DNA from: Plutella xylostella
Lineage: Eukaryota; Arthropoda; Insecta; Lepidoptera; Plutellidae
Length of the DNA stretch: 64,000 nt
Direction: 5' to 3'
Assembly (NCBI RefSeq): GCF_932276165.1
Contig: NC_064000.1
Span: 4,092,001 to 4,156,000, forward strand
Within the stretch, counting starts at the first letter, position 1. Each line of letters starts with the position of its first letter. The position numbers were made by a program, and so were the translations under genes. This document shows, one piece after another, positions 31,854-41,399 of the stretch. Under the pieces are notes generated by a model, which ran no database searches, was not told where the DNA came from, and saw nothing but the letters and a program-made list of their open reading frames with translations.

Positions 31854-32671
31854 TAACGTGACCATACGTCCCGCTTTGGGCGGGACAGTCCCGCTTTCAA
31901 GCTGTCCGTCCCGCTGTCCCCCACGAGGGCAAAAATGTCCCGCTTTCAGATTCACAGACCAAGCGATAATTTAAATTACCTACATTTTGTAACTTCATCC
32001 CATATTTTCTTTTTTAATCACTTGAGACAACTATTTATCTTCTTATCACTTACTCACATAGACTATAGTGAGTAATATGAGTCCGAGTTCCACCGAGACT
32101 CCGCGAGTAACTTCGTTCAGTGACGATCATTGACTCGCTCTTGCTCTATCGTGTATATTATAAATTTATCGCGCTCACCTACCGATTCCTAACAAAGAAG
32201 AAATGCGTAGGAGTACATGTTTTCCAAAAAAAGTAATCTGTATTAACTTTTATGAATGTGAAAATAACATAAGTTGCACTATTGATAAGAACTTTAAATT
32301 AAACTACTCAAATTATTTAAAAATCAAAGTATGATGTTTAAGAATTTTGTAGCGTCTGGTATGAGAACAAACAAAAATTCCGAAAAGAAATCCGAATTTG
32401 AAACACCGAATATACCGAATGTATCTAATTTACAAAATATTGTAATAACGATTTTTTAAATATCGATTTATAAAAATCGAATACGTATAATAATCACGAA
32501 GGTTTGTTATTACGTTGTTAAATACACGAACGCAAAAAAATACGATTACTTTAGTATACGAAAAATAAAATATACAGATTTATTATAATCACGAAAATAT
32601 CAAATCCAGACCGAAAATATGATAATTCGTGATTTTGACAAAAATAAAATGAACGTTTCAAAAACTTTAGA

Positions 32672-32760
32672 ACCGAAACCTACAGATAGGTGCGACGACG
32701 ATCAAAGCGAGGAAGAGCGTGTTAGGTGCACATAGATATCAAAAAACAAAGCAGAGCGTT
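32672..32760 (+). repeat. Dispersed repeat family, copy 2
   Basis: Same order of words as 9902-10012 (GAAACCTACAGATAGGTGCG, then ATCAAAGCGAGGAAGAGCG and AGGTGCACATAG), within the hAT-like element. Confidence 0.5.
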
Positions 32761-33048
32761 TCAAATATAGAGTAAAAATATTGTTAAATAGAATACTATT
32801 TGTAGTATTTGTTGTTAAGTTACACAACAAAGTTCTAATTTCTTTTTTTTTCTGTTTGCTTTGTTTTAGCTATTTGTTATTTTACTTTCTTTTTTTTTGT
32901 TTTTTGTTTTTGTGTATTTTTTTTTTTTTCTTCTTGTGTATTTTTGGTGTGTGCTGGTGCTGGACACCGAATAAAGAATTTTTATCTTTTTTATCTTTAT
33001 CAAAGCAAAACAATTGCACGGATTTTTACGGTGTTTAACGTTAAAAAC

Positions 33049-33150
33049 CTTAGGGCCTAAACCTAAAGAAAGGTGCGACGTTGAGCAAAGCGAGGAGGAG
33101 CGTTTAGGTGCACATAGATGTCGAAAAACCAAGCGGAGCACAGCGAAGCA
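33049..33150 (+). repeat. Dispersed repeat family, copy 3
   Basis: TAAACCTAAAGAAAGGTGCG followed by AGCAAAGCGAGGAGGAGCG and AGCGGAGCACAGCGAAGC; closest to copy 1. Confidence 0.5.
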
Positions 33151-34052
33151 AAAAAAAGTTTAATTGTTAACTAAGTTACATTCGGGGATCTGTGTTTTCG
33201 GAATATTAAAACTTTGTAATTCGTTATTTAAATAAAAAATAAATAAAATAAATAAAATAATTTTATTTCAGACTTATTAAATTAATTACAATCAATAGTC
33301 CATATGGTGGTTAGTAAACATGATATTATAATGAAATGGTTAATAAATACACAAACACAATAAAACGCACAAAATAACAAAAATATAAAAAGGGGTACAC
33401 GGCCCGTTTGGACTCTCAGATACCTACACCTGCTAGAAGGCTGTCAACTTGACTGCATGTAGCCTTATCCAGCGCGCCAGCATCGGAGAGTCCCACCGGT
33501 CCGCCAACGCATTCAGGATGCCATTGGAGCCGCAGCGCATGCGGCGCCACATAAATAATTTGAAATATTTAAAAAAAAACGTACATTTAAAACATCGAAA
33601 TTATAACATTCCAAAAATTTACTTTGGTCATTTTAATAAATCTGTTGTTTGAAATTTCGTTTATCAACTTCTCGTAATTTTCGTTATTCGGAAACTTAAA
33701 ATTTACTAGAACTATGAAATTCATAATTTAAAAAATCGTTATTTTCATATTCGTAAAAAAGTTATTCGGATTTATGTAGGGTATATTTATAATAACATAG
33801 TAAGTATTTAGGTATCCTAAATATACCACTTTACAAGATTATTAGATAAATATAAAAAATAGTCTTTCACCATTCATGCATCTCTTTCACATTTCACTCT
33901 TTCATCGTAGGGATTGAACTTTCAATTGATGCACTGAGAAAACTGAGCGAAAGGATAAGAAGATAAGAAAGAAAGATAATATGTATCTTTGAGGGATATG
34001 ACATTCGGCAGGTGGTGTCCCGCTTTGACAAAAAAAATAAATGGTCACGTTA

Positions 34053-34240
34053 GGTATGATGCTCCAGGAATAGAACAACAGAAGAGAGAGGACCACAGCA
34101 GCACTGGTCTCTCATGTTAACGAGGTTTGGGAGTCATTTCGTGGGACGGCCCTGTGTGAAAATTTGGTAAGGTCGATGCGAAGAAGGTGCGACGCAGTTA
34201 TTGATGCGAACGGAGAAATGACCAGATATTAATGTTATAT
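34053..34240 (+). pseudogene. Tc1-like transposase relic, segment 3 of 3
   Basis: Directly after the 8-bp duplication the frame continues as NNRRERTTAALVSHVNEVW, CENLVRSMRRRCDAVIDAN and GEMTRY before a stop. This is the C-terminus of the Tc1 transposase begun at 30385. Joined across both insertions the three parts follow the family order, though each contains stops or shifts. Confidence 0.88.
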
Positions 34241-34290
34241 TTTGTTAGTATTAAGCGTATTTTAGATACGAAATTATAAGTATACCAATG

Positions 34291-35914
34291 GTATCGATTC
34301 TGAAGGGCACACTTCCTAATTTTAAAATGAGCTAAAATCTCTAAATTTAACTTACAGCGCTAATTTTTGCTATTCTGAAGGCAACGATTTTAACGGCCAA
34401 CTAAATTTAGAAGGCTCATTTGACGTCTTTAAAATGAGTGTGGCCATGTACTTAAGGATATTACAATCGAAAATATCGATTAACTTTTTTAACCTTAAAG
34501 TACTCCAAATAAATTTAATTATCCTAAATAGTAGTTGAAAATAATTAAAGAATTAAATACCCTGCATTTATATTGGTTTTCGTGATAATTTCAAATATTT
34601 ATGTTACATATTCATAATTAATTATTGCAACTGGTAACTCTGGCTAGAAAATGCTTCTATGGTGTTCTATGGACATTTCCGAGTGATTTGAAAAAATATA
34701 ATAGAGATGGGGTAAATTGATAAAATAGTGAGAATAATCGAATATACTCGATTATTGCACTAGAATATTTTAACAATAGTTTTTCAGTAAAGTATGTAGG
34801 TACTAAGTTCTACATCGATGTGTTATCCACGATATTTAATGTAAGTACTTACTAACTTAAATGTTTAATAGTTGATGATGATGTTACGTTATATACTTAA
34901 GTAGATGACTGTGTAAGGGATGATATTCATATAAGAATATGAAAAGTATCGAATACTTACAAAAGCAGAAATACCTTATCAGCACTTACTTATTTCCGAT
35001 GAGCACGTATTTATATTTACCAAATACGCATATGATTATAATAAAATTACCTACCAAGGAATCGATCCAGCATCAATTATTTTTTCATTCAAGCATAGGT
35101 CGGAAGCAAGTAACATTGCACTAGGTACATCTCTATGGCGCATGCGCGCTGGACTGCAAGAGAGGCGCGCCGCCGGCGCGGCGCCAACACCGCCATATTG
35201 AATTATCCGCCGAAAAGTTTGCCGCTATTTTTTAAAGTATTTTTGTTAAGTCTTTACAATACAAAACAAACATCTATTATAAATTATTATGTTTGTGTTT
35301 GGAATATGCAATTGTAAAATCGATAAGGTGCTTGTGTGCAAGTTTACGAATTATTTTAGGAAGTTACCGACGTAAAATCTAAGTAAGTAAATATTTTTAT
35401 CAGTTGGGCAACTTGGGAATCTGGTTACTAACTATCTGGTTACTTATGTTTGTGTTCTAGCGTTTTCGTTTCTAATATTTAAAGTTTTGTGTAAATAGGT
35501 ACATACCTATAAGGATAAGCTTATTCTGTCAACTATCCAAACAACTTACCTATACTTACTTTATTTTTCAGTGACAACAACAAAGAAAATGAAAAATCAC
35601 CCACACCCATAAACTAAACATGAAACGCTGGATACAAGAGATTAATTCCTCTCTGGGACAATAATACTAAAACGACCATCAGACCACCTAGTTACCTACC
35701 TACTAACTAGAATGATAATGGAAATAAGATACAGAAATGAAATCAAGCAATGGGGGCTAACGCGTGTGAATTTGCCGCTAGGGGCGCTGGTGTTGACTCA
35801 GGTCAAGTGACATTTTACTTTTCATATAATTTGTTTGGCGGGCTTCGTGATAAATTATATTTTCGTTCATTTCCCTGTTGAAAAGTGATCTCTTTTTGCA
35901 AAATTATCGCAAAT
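34291..35914. other. Left interior of the TIR element, no gene
   Basis: AT-rich apart from a CpG-rich patch at about 35130-35215 (GCGCATGCGCGC, GGCGCGCCGCCGGCGCGG) that may be an old promoter. I see no transposase motif on either strand. Confidence 0.4.
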
Positions 35915-36175
35915 ATGGATTATTTGTCGTTGAAAGCTGAATAATTAAGGAAAAGGGGCGCAAAAATAAGCAGTCTCAAAGAGCAGCTAATTCCGAGGTT
36001 AGTTTGTTTACTGTTTACAAACTTATTTTTTACGAAGTGTATGCTTGTTTGCTTAGGTAACAGCTATGTTTTTTCTTTTTACAGACACCAAGACTATGAC
36101 CGTAACAGTAACTTGGTTGGAAACGTAGAGGACAGCATCATACAACAAAATGATTCAGTGTATACTTACTGTTGA
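35915..36175 (+). pseudogene. SAP-domain N-terminal exons, with a stop
   Basis: Exon 1 (35915-35997) reads MDYLSLKAE, a TAA, then LRKRGAKISSLKEQLIP; a GT donor follows at 35998. An acceptor (TTTTTACAG, ending 36084) leads into exon 2, HQDYDRNSNLVGNVED, to the TGA at 36173. The spliced frame matches a SAP DNA-binding helix pair. Proteins of the SWIM-YqaJ family begin with such a SAP domain, which links this piece to the relics at 16276 and 22110. One premature stop makes it dead. Confidence 0.65.
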
Positions 36176-36267
36176 GTGGCCTTCAGAAACTTTGTATAGC
36201 AGTGTGAACACTAATAATTAAACTCCAGATCTAGATATTGTCACCAATGAGTACTTTGGAATTTATG
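36176..36267. other. Short gap after the SAP relic
   Basis: No signal. Confidence 0.3.
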
Positions 36268-36480
36268 TACAATGTATACCATCGCTCTTACGGTTAATTA
36301 AAACATCGTGATAAAACCTGCACATCTAGATTTTCGAACCCACCAACCTGCAGAGGACCAGCGTGGTAGGAAATGGTCCAAGCTTAGGAGTGGAGTTTAG
36401 ACCTTAAGGCGATATGCACAAAGGCTCCATTCGAGTGAGCCAGGTGCAGGTACTGACACCCCCACAAATAATAGAATACT
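36268..36480 (+). repeat. SINE body fragment
   Basis: Contains CATCGTGATAAAACCTGCAC, CCCACCAACCTGCAGAGGAC, CAGCGTGGTAGGAAATGGTC and AGCCAGGTGCAGGTACTGAC in order, the conserved body of a lepidopteran tRNA-derived SINE. The tRNA-like head is missing. It is inserted in the interior of the TIR element. Confidence 0.6.
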
Positions 36481-37983
36481 TAGTATACTATACTACCATT
36501 ATTTAGTTTCAACTAACAACTCAACCAGCATTCATTGTGTGGATTACTAATGTGTTATATTTTTGTATAGCAGTGTGTTTAAACGGAAAGGATAAATAAA
36601 AGTTAAATCAGTGTGTAATTCTTTTATTTTTATTGTATTTATTAAATGCCTAATCCTTATTTACATTATGTTCTTTCTGAAATTTTTTATAATGATTTTC
36701 ACAAACATGTCGGATAATAATTATTTCACAAGCCACTGTTTTAGAACAGTTTTATCACTTGTTAACATAAGTCCTCCTTTTCTTTCCGAACATAACGGAT
36801 CTACACTACATTGCGGCATAGTAACTCGATGTGATGATAGTTATTTTATAATTAATAAGCTTATAAGATTCAAAATTTTAAAACTTTATTTCGCGCCAAT
36901 TTGATACAGTCTCCTTTGATAAGTTTGACAGCTATGGTACCTCTTGACCTCGGTCGACAGTGGCGCCAACTGGTGAGCAAAAAAACGGTAGTCCCCATTG
37001 TGTATATTGGTGTCACAAAAATGACTCAACCAGTGTGTGTTGTGTTATTCATCCAAATAAAGTTTTACGTCTCTGAAATTTCTTTCTTCTTTCATAAAAA
37101 GTATGTAATAGTATAGTAGTATATATATAGTTTCTTAAAGTCAGGCATATTTTTCAGATAAAAGGTAACCTATTGTAACAAAATAGGTAGTTAAATATTT
37201 GAGCTATACAGAGACCACTTTAAGCAAAATATTCTTCCAAGTTGAAAGGGGTAAGTAAAGAGTTAGATAGGTACATAGGTAGGTGAGTTAAGGTTAAGGT
37301 GTTCCTCATGTATGTAGAGCCGGTCTGTTTGGAAGAGGAAAGCCGAGGTGTTACGGCTAGTGTAATTCCTGAAGTAGATCGGTAGGTGTGTTGATTAATT
37401 ATTAGATCTAGAACAATAACTTAAGTTGTTTTTAAGCAACCAGGTTCATGCCTAGCTTGTCAGTAACACGTTTTTAAGTCATTCAGTCTAAAGATCTGAA
37501 ATAATAATATGACAAAACAGAGTCACTTTCACATCGTAATTTCGCAAAAAATAATAAATTAGCGTCGTTGCAATTAGCTTTACATGCTTAAACAACACAT
37601 CAGCTTTAAGTTAAATCCATATTTATGCACCTACAACAACAATATCCCATATATTTCACGGTTTTACTTTTAGAAATTTTAGTATAATTTTAACAGGTAC
37701 CTGTTCAGACCCCTTTTAAATTTAGGAAGAAAGTTGCTAACTTTAAGTAGACAGCGCTAACAATGGTACCTTCAGAATACCAATTCGACCATCTAACCTA
37801 AGTTGAATAGTTTTAACGCTGTCAGATTCAAAATTTAAAGTGACGTCTCTAATTTTTGATCTCCAAAATTAGTTATAATTAGTTTATCTAAACGGTGCCT
37901 TCAGAATGCCAAATAAATTTTGAGAGAATGTAAGCGTTTTTTGACAGCGTTAAAATTAGAATGTGCCCTTCAGAATCGATACC
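36481..37983. other. Right interior of the TIR element
   Basis: A 97-codon frame at 36611-36904 starts with a hydrophobic run and continues as NISPPFLSEHNGSTLHCG; I do not recognise it and the AT bias makes it doubtful. The remainder is non-coding, with the subterminal CTTCAGAAT words at the right. Confidence 0.35.
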
Positions 37984-38317
37984 ATTAAGTGTAGATAATT
38001 ACATATTTGTTTTTAAACATAATCTTAGAAGGATTAATCTATTTTTGTTTTTTTAAGTTTATTTCTTTTGGTAAATAAAATTATGAATTTTGCGCTTTTG
38101 TTTTATTGGTGCAATCATAACTGATATTCTTTTACTTAAGTATTTATTAGTGTTGTGTGAGAACCGAGTAGGTCTATTACTTAACAACGTCCAGATGTAG
38201 ACGAGGCCAAACACCTTTTTAAAACAATCAAAACAACGGTTCAAATTATTATTGCACATCTGGTCAAGTTTCTTGCAATATCTTTCTAAAATTTTATCTT
38301 TCGAACTTTATAAAATT

Positions 38318-38958
38318 AAAAACCGACTTCAAAAAACCACTAAAAAGTAAGAAATAATTTAAGGTTTAGACCAATCCTAGGTGGCAGTACAAATATACCT
38401 AAGCAGGTACTGTTCTTTTTAACCGACTTCAAAAAAAGGAGGAGGTTCTCAATTCGTCGGGATCTTTTTTTTTTACATTTTTTATGTACGATTACTCCGC
38501 CGTTTATAAACCGATTTTGAAAATTATTTTTTTGTTGTATTGGGTTGAGCTCCCAGGTGGTCCCATTTTTTTTTCAGAATTTTATCTCACCCCCAAGGGT
38601 GGGTAAAGAGGTAAAAACAGGGTACGAATTTCCATTTTGGGCACATATTAACTGATTCTAATAAAATTAAGAACGTAAATATAGTTCTTATAGCAAAAAA
38701 ATATGATGGTGACCTTGAGCTGATCTGATGATGGAAACGGAAGGCAGTCAGGGGAACTCCTCAACGGTATATAGCAACTACTTCGTGTTTAGGCTTGAAT
38801 GATTCGTATTGATTAGTAGGACTTTTTGGAATCATTTGCACCTTACTTTTGATTCAAAATTATTGCAAATAAACTAAAAACTATAAAATAAAATAATAAT
38901 AAAAAAACCGACTTAAAAAAATCACTAAAATGTAAGAAATACGTAATTAAGGTTTACG
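38318..38958. mobile_element. Second copy of the AACCGACTTC palindromic repeat
   Basis: Here one palindrome arm (about 38318-38419) comes first, then the body (38420-38900, starting AACCGACTTCAAAAAAAGGA), then a partial, diverged arm (38906-38955). In the copy at 30949 the body precedes two complete arms. The different order suggests the element is circularly permuted or arises by template switching. Confidence 0.65.
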
Positions 38959-39203
38959 TGGCAGGGGCGACGTTACCAAGGACAGCAGGTAGCGGGAGAG
39001 GTAGCGGGGAAGGGCAAGGCATGCACTGCACGTCATTATTACGGCAGTCTCGGCCGGGCAGTCGAGGCGAACACATGGGTTGTATAATCTGTCATAATTT
39101 TAGTGCGAGTACCTGGCACAGAGGATTTCCGCCGTGTAGCGCGGCAACGCAGCTAGCGTTATGGGGACTTTTGGGGCGGGTGCGTCCTGGAGTAGTTTAT
39201 TTA
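38959..39203 (+). other. GC-rich exon candidate upstream of the tandem cassette
   Basis: A GC-rich island in AT-rich DNA, ending in TTATTTAG followed by a strong donor GTAAGT at 39204. The 84-codon frame over it (38958-39212) contains HMGCIICHNFSASTWHRGF, not recognised. It lies 230 bp before the first cassette and is not part of the duplicated unit, so it could be the first exon of a transcript reading into it. Confidence 0.35.
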
Positions 39204-39432
39204 GGTAAGTAAGTTGTGTTTTGTTTGTGTTATTTCTTTTGTATTTTATTTTTGACGAGGTGGATGTATGTATTGTTAAGAAATTTTGTATTTTTATTAA
39301 TTAATAAAAGAATTATCTACATACCAAGTTGTTATTGTAACCATTGCCTAGTGTTTGTTTATTTCAAGTATTTCGTATTACCAACGTCACAGTGGACTGA
39401 ATTTAACTAAAATAATCTTCAGATTTAACCCA

Positions 39433-39671
39433 GCCACCATGGGATCCTGGTCAGTACTCTTGCTAAACTTTCTTTATGGTTTTTATATCTTACTGTGGTT
39501 ATTTACATCTTTCTAATTGCAATGTTTCTACTTGCAGTATTTCTAATTTACGTCGACCACAGCCGGCACCAGCGGCAGCGGCAGCGCAGGAGATATGCAC
39601 GGGCCCACACTCTTGCAGAACCTGCGCACAAAGGCTGGAGCCGCCGCCGTATTTACGGGATACAAACAAAG
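39433..39671 (+). CDS. Cassette A exon 1: membrane segment plus Arg-rich region
   Basis: An ATG in a strong Kozak context (GCCACCATGG, 39438) opens a short frame that stops at 39515. The frame that stays open (39495 onwards, also open upstream) begins with a transmembrane-like stretch (VIYIFLIAMFLLAVFLIYV), then HSRHQRQRQRRRYARAH and KGWSRRRIYGIQTK up to a donor (CAAAG/GTAAGG, 39672). A second frame over the same bases reads RRPQPAPAAAAAQEIC, ICTGPHSCRTCAQRL and PPPYLRDTNK; it could be entered by splicing from the ATG exon (donor in CTGGTCAGTA) to an acceptor at about 39538 (CTACTTGCAG). Which frame is used cannot be told. The function is unknown. Confidence 0.45.
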
Positions 39672-39782
39672 GTAAGGGTGACACTTGACACATGAATAGG
39701 ACTTTTTTAAGATGGTATTTCACCGGCGAGAAACTGATGGTTGAATTAACATTATGGTAAAATTTACTATCTTATTTTACAG

Positions 39783-39862
39783 CGCAACGATGGAGGAGGC
39801 CAGCGTCCCCTTCTCCGCGTTCCCCCGTTGCGCCGGCGCAGACGATCACGCAAGAAAAAAAA
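39783..39862 (+). CDS. Cassette A exon 2 (80 bp)
   Basis: Lies between an acceptor (TATTTTACAG) and a donor (GTAAGA). Continuing the Arg-rich frame of exon 1 it reads RNDGGGQRPLLRVPPLRRRR followed by a Lys run; another frame reads MEEASVPFSAFPRC. The GC content is far above the introns on both sides. The identical exon in copy B is at 44468-44547. Confidence 0.5.
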
Positions 39863-39891
39863 GTAAGAAAATAATAATATTTATGCTATGC

Positions 39892-39984
39892 CGAAGGTCC
39901 CGGGTTCGATTCCCGGCTGGGGCAGGTATTTGTTTAAAGACAAATTTGTACTCGGGTCTTGATGATGGCCGTGTATGAGATGTC
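39892..39984 (+). repeat. SINE fragment (B-box part) in an intron
   Basis: GGTCCCGGGTTCGATTCCCG with the following ACTCGGGTCTTG as in the SINE at 29832, but with a different end. The head with the A box is missing. The copy B equivalent is 44577-44669. Confidence 0.7.
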
Positions 39985-40008
39985 CCCACATATTTATTAA
40001 TTTATTAA

Positions 40009-40078
40009 GTTTCTATGGAGAATTAAAAAAGTCACACACGCCTTTCAGCTTAGTATTACTTTTGCAACACCCTGTAAA
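40009..40078. mobile_element. Right half of a mariner-type MITE in an intron
   Basis: Matches 17791-17859 and ends TTTTGCAACACCCTG/TA. The left half has been replaced by the SINE fragment. The homology to the BESS locus continues through the intron end into the next exon. Confidence 0.8.
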
Positions 40079-40098
40079 ATATTCTTTTTTTTTTACAG

Positions 40099-40236
40099 CG
40101 CGAGCGTCCCTATCGCCGCCGTCATCTGTTTCGTCACCATAGAATATGGGCTTGATGGTCCAACGCTGACTGACAGCGAAGCAGGCGAAGGGCCATCAGG
40201 TTGGACTCCGCCAGCTTCACCGGCGACTTCTTTATA
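40099..40236 (+). CDS. Cassette A exon 3 (three overlapping frames)
   Basis: Preceded by a pyrimidine run and TTACAG (to 40098). With an 80-bp exon 2, the Arg-rich frame continues here as ASVPIAAVICFVTIEYG, LDGPTLTDSEAGEG and SGWTPPASPATSL to a TAA at 40236. Alternative frames read RERPYRRRHLFRHH or RASLSPPSS. The first 30 bases equal the start of the BESS exon at 17885. The copy B equivalent is 44783-44920. Confidence 0.45.
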
Positions 40237-40335
40237 AAATTCCAACCGAAGTTCGTTTTTTTTTCTAAAGCTCCTGCTGAACCAAATTATGAAATAAAAT
40301 AATCATAATTTTGTAGGTAATGTGTCTATCTGTAG

Positions 40336-40515
40336 CTAATGATTTATTATTCGGCGGACGTCTCCTCCGACGCCGACGCCGCCATCGTCGCCGGTCACTG
40401 TCATCGAGGTCCCGCAGGAGCCCTACACGCCGCCACCGACTCCAGTAAATGCGGACGATGTTTGCAGGGGGCCCCACCCCTGCAACACTTGCGGGACAAT
40501 TAATTATTATTTGTG
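40336..40515 (+). CDS. Cassette A exon 4: Pro-rich frame with CxGPHxCxTC
   Basis: After an acceptor (TCTATCTGTAG, to 40335). One frame reads PTPTPPSSPVTVIEVPQEP, TPPPTPVNADDVC and CRGPHPCNTCGTI to TGA at 40515. It repeats the cysteine motif of the second frame of exon 1 (CTGPHSCRTC). Another frame begins with ATG (MIYYSADVSSDADAAIVAG) and stops at 40503; a third is Arg-rich (LRRRRRRHRRR). The repetition of CxGPHxCxTC suggests that this frame is, or was, the functional one. Confidence 0.4.
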
Positions 40516-40576
40516 ATTTTTTATAAGGACTTTTATAGTATATTTTTATTGAACTCGACTTTGTTTTATTTACTAA

Positions 40577-40773
40577 GGCCGGGGTCTCCTATTTTCGCCG
40601 TAGGTCGCGTCCAGCGTCACGCCGTAGGCCGCGTCACGATGCTCACTATAGAAATGTACTGATGCGGTCTCCCTCACACGCCGACGTTGGCGCGTAGACG
40701 TAGTGAGAATCGTGACGCGGCCTACGGCGGTGACACTTGACGCGACCTACGGAGTAAATAGGAGACCCGGGCC
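40577..40773. mobile_element. Harbinger/Tourist-like MITE A1 (only in copy A)
   Basis: 197 bp, foldback: GGCC..GGTCTCCTATTT at the left pairs with AAATAGGAGACCCGGGCC at the right, with long inner complementarity (CCGTAGGCCGCGTCACGA). Flanked by TAA on both sides (40574-40576, 40774-40776). Copy B lacks it at this site: there TAA is followed directly by the next MITE. Confidence 0.85.
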
Positions 40774-40776
40774 TAA

Positions 40777-40980
40777 GGCCTGGGTCTCCTATTTTCGCTG
40801 TAGGTCGCGTCAAGCGTCGCTCCGTGGGCCGCGTCACGATGCTCACTATAGAAATGTACTGATGCGGTCTCCCTCACACGCCGACGTTGGCGCGTAGACA
40901 TAATGAGCATTGTGACGCGGCCTACGGCGGTGACAGTTGACACTTGACGCGACCTACGGAGTAAATAGGAGACCCGGGCC
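40777..40980. mobile_element. Harbinger/Tourist-like MITE A2 (in both copies)
   Basis: Starts GGCCTGGGTCTCC directly after the TAA of A1 and ends GACCCGGGCC before TTACC. Same family as A1. It was present before the duplication, since copy B has it at 45261-45664, where it is itself interrupted by MITE B1. Confidence 0.85.
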
Positions 40981-41399
40981 TTACCAATGTTCGCTATTCT
41001 TTGTGACCCTTTATGCTCACTCGAATGCAACCTCTGTGGATATCACATTAAAGTGTAGATTCTTTTATAAGCTTGGACAGTTGGGCATGCAGGGTTATGA
41101 ATACAGTTGAAGTCGTAAACTATAGGTTTTTTGGTTAGCTCTTAAAGCACTTGTTTCTAAAGTATGGGAAATTTATGTGAATTTCTTATCATTAGATTAC
41201 ATTTAAGTTTTGGAATTCTAGAGAGTGTGAAATTGGGTTAAGTTCAAACTTCATTATATTGTCCTATATAGTATACACATCCTTATAACCAATATACACA
41301 TCCTTAAAACCAATTTTCGCTGATATAGATAGACCGAATTCTGTAACGGTATGATTTTATTGAAATTGTGGATCGTGACTTAATATGGCCTTGGCAGGT
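40981..41399 (+). other. Cassette A spacer with a short Cys-rich frame
   Basis: A 25-codon frame right after the MITE (MFAILCDPLCSLECNLCGY, 40986-41060) is rich in cysteine; it may be chance. The rest is AT-rich with a repeated ACACATCCTTA word near 41277-41306. Confidence 0.35.

Larger units (their letters stand above)
31854..34052. mobile_element. hAT-like non-autonomous element with 8-bp target duplication
   Basis: Perfect 12-bp ends TAACGTGACCAT (31854) and ATGGTCACGTTA (to 34052), flanked by identical 8-bp GGTATGAT at 31846-31853 and 34053-34060. Next to the left end are repeated GTCCCGCTTT words, partly mirrored at the right end (about 34020). The 2.2-kb interior has no transposase; it holds AT-rich DNA and two copies of the AGCAAAGCGAGG repeat family. 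The 8-bp duplication suggests hAT or P superfamily. Confidence 0.88.
34290..37983. mobile_element. TIR element with AT target duplication, probably ISL2EU type
   Basis: Ends GGTATCGATTCTGAAGGGCAC (first 20: GGTATCGATTCTGAAGGGCA) at 34290 and its inverted partner ending at 37983, flanked by AT on both sides (34288-34289, 37984-37985). The word CTTCAGAAT or its complement recurs near both ends (34296, 34374, 37768, 37907, 37967), like subterminal binding sites. The interior carries a SAP-domain relic (35915-36175). A 2-bp AT duplication plus a SAP/YqaJ-type partner gene is the known hallmark of ISL2EU transposons; the nuclease and transposase domains are missing here, so the assignment is an inference. 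Confidence 0.7.

Noticed and set aside
32781..33038. Hydrophobic 85-codon ORF
   Set aside because: It is produced by poly-T and TTTGT runs in the non-coding interior of the hAT-like element.
40265..40477. Arg-rich minus-strand ORF, also in copy B
   Set aside because: It is the complement of the Pro/Ala-rich plus-strand exon; GC-rich triplet composition keeps it open.
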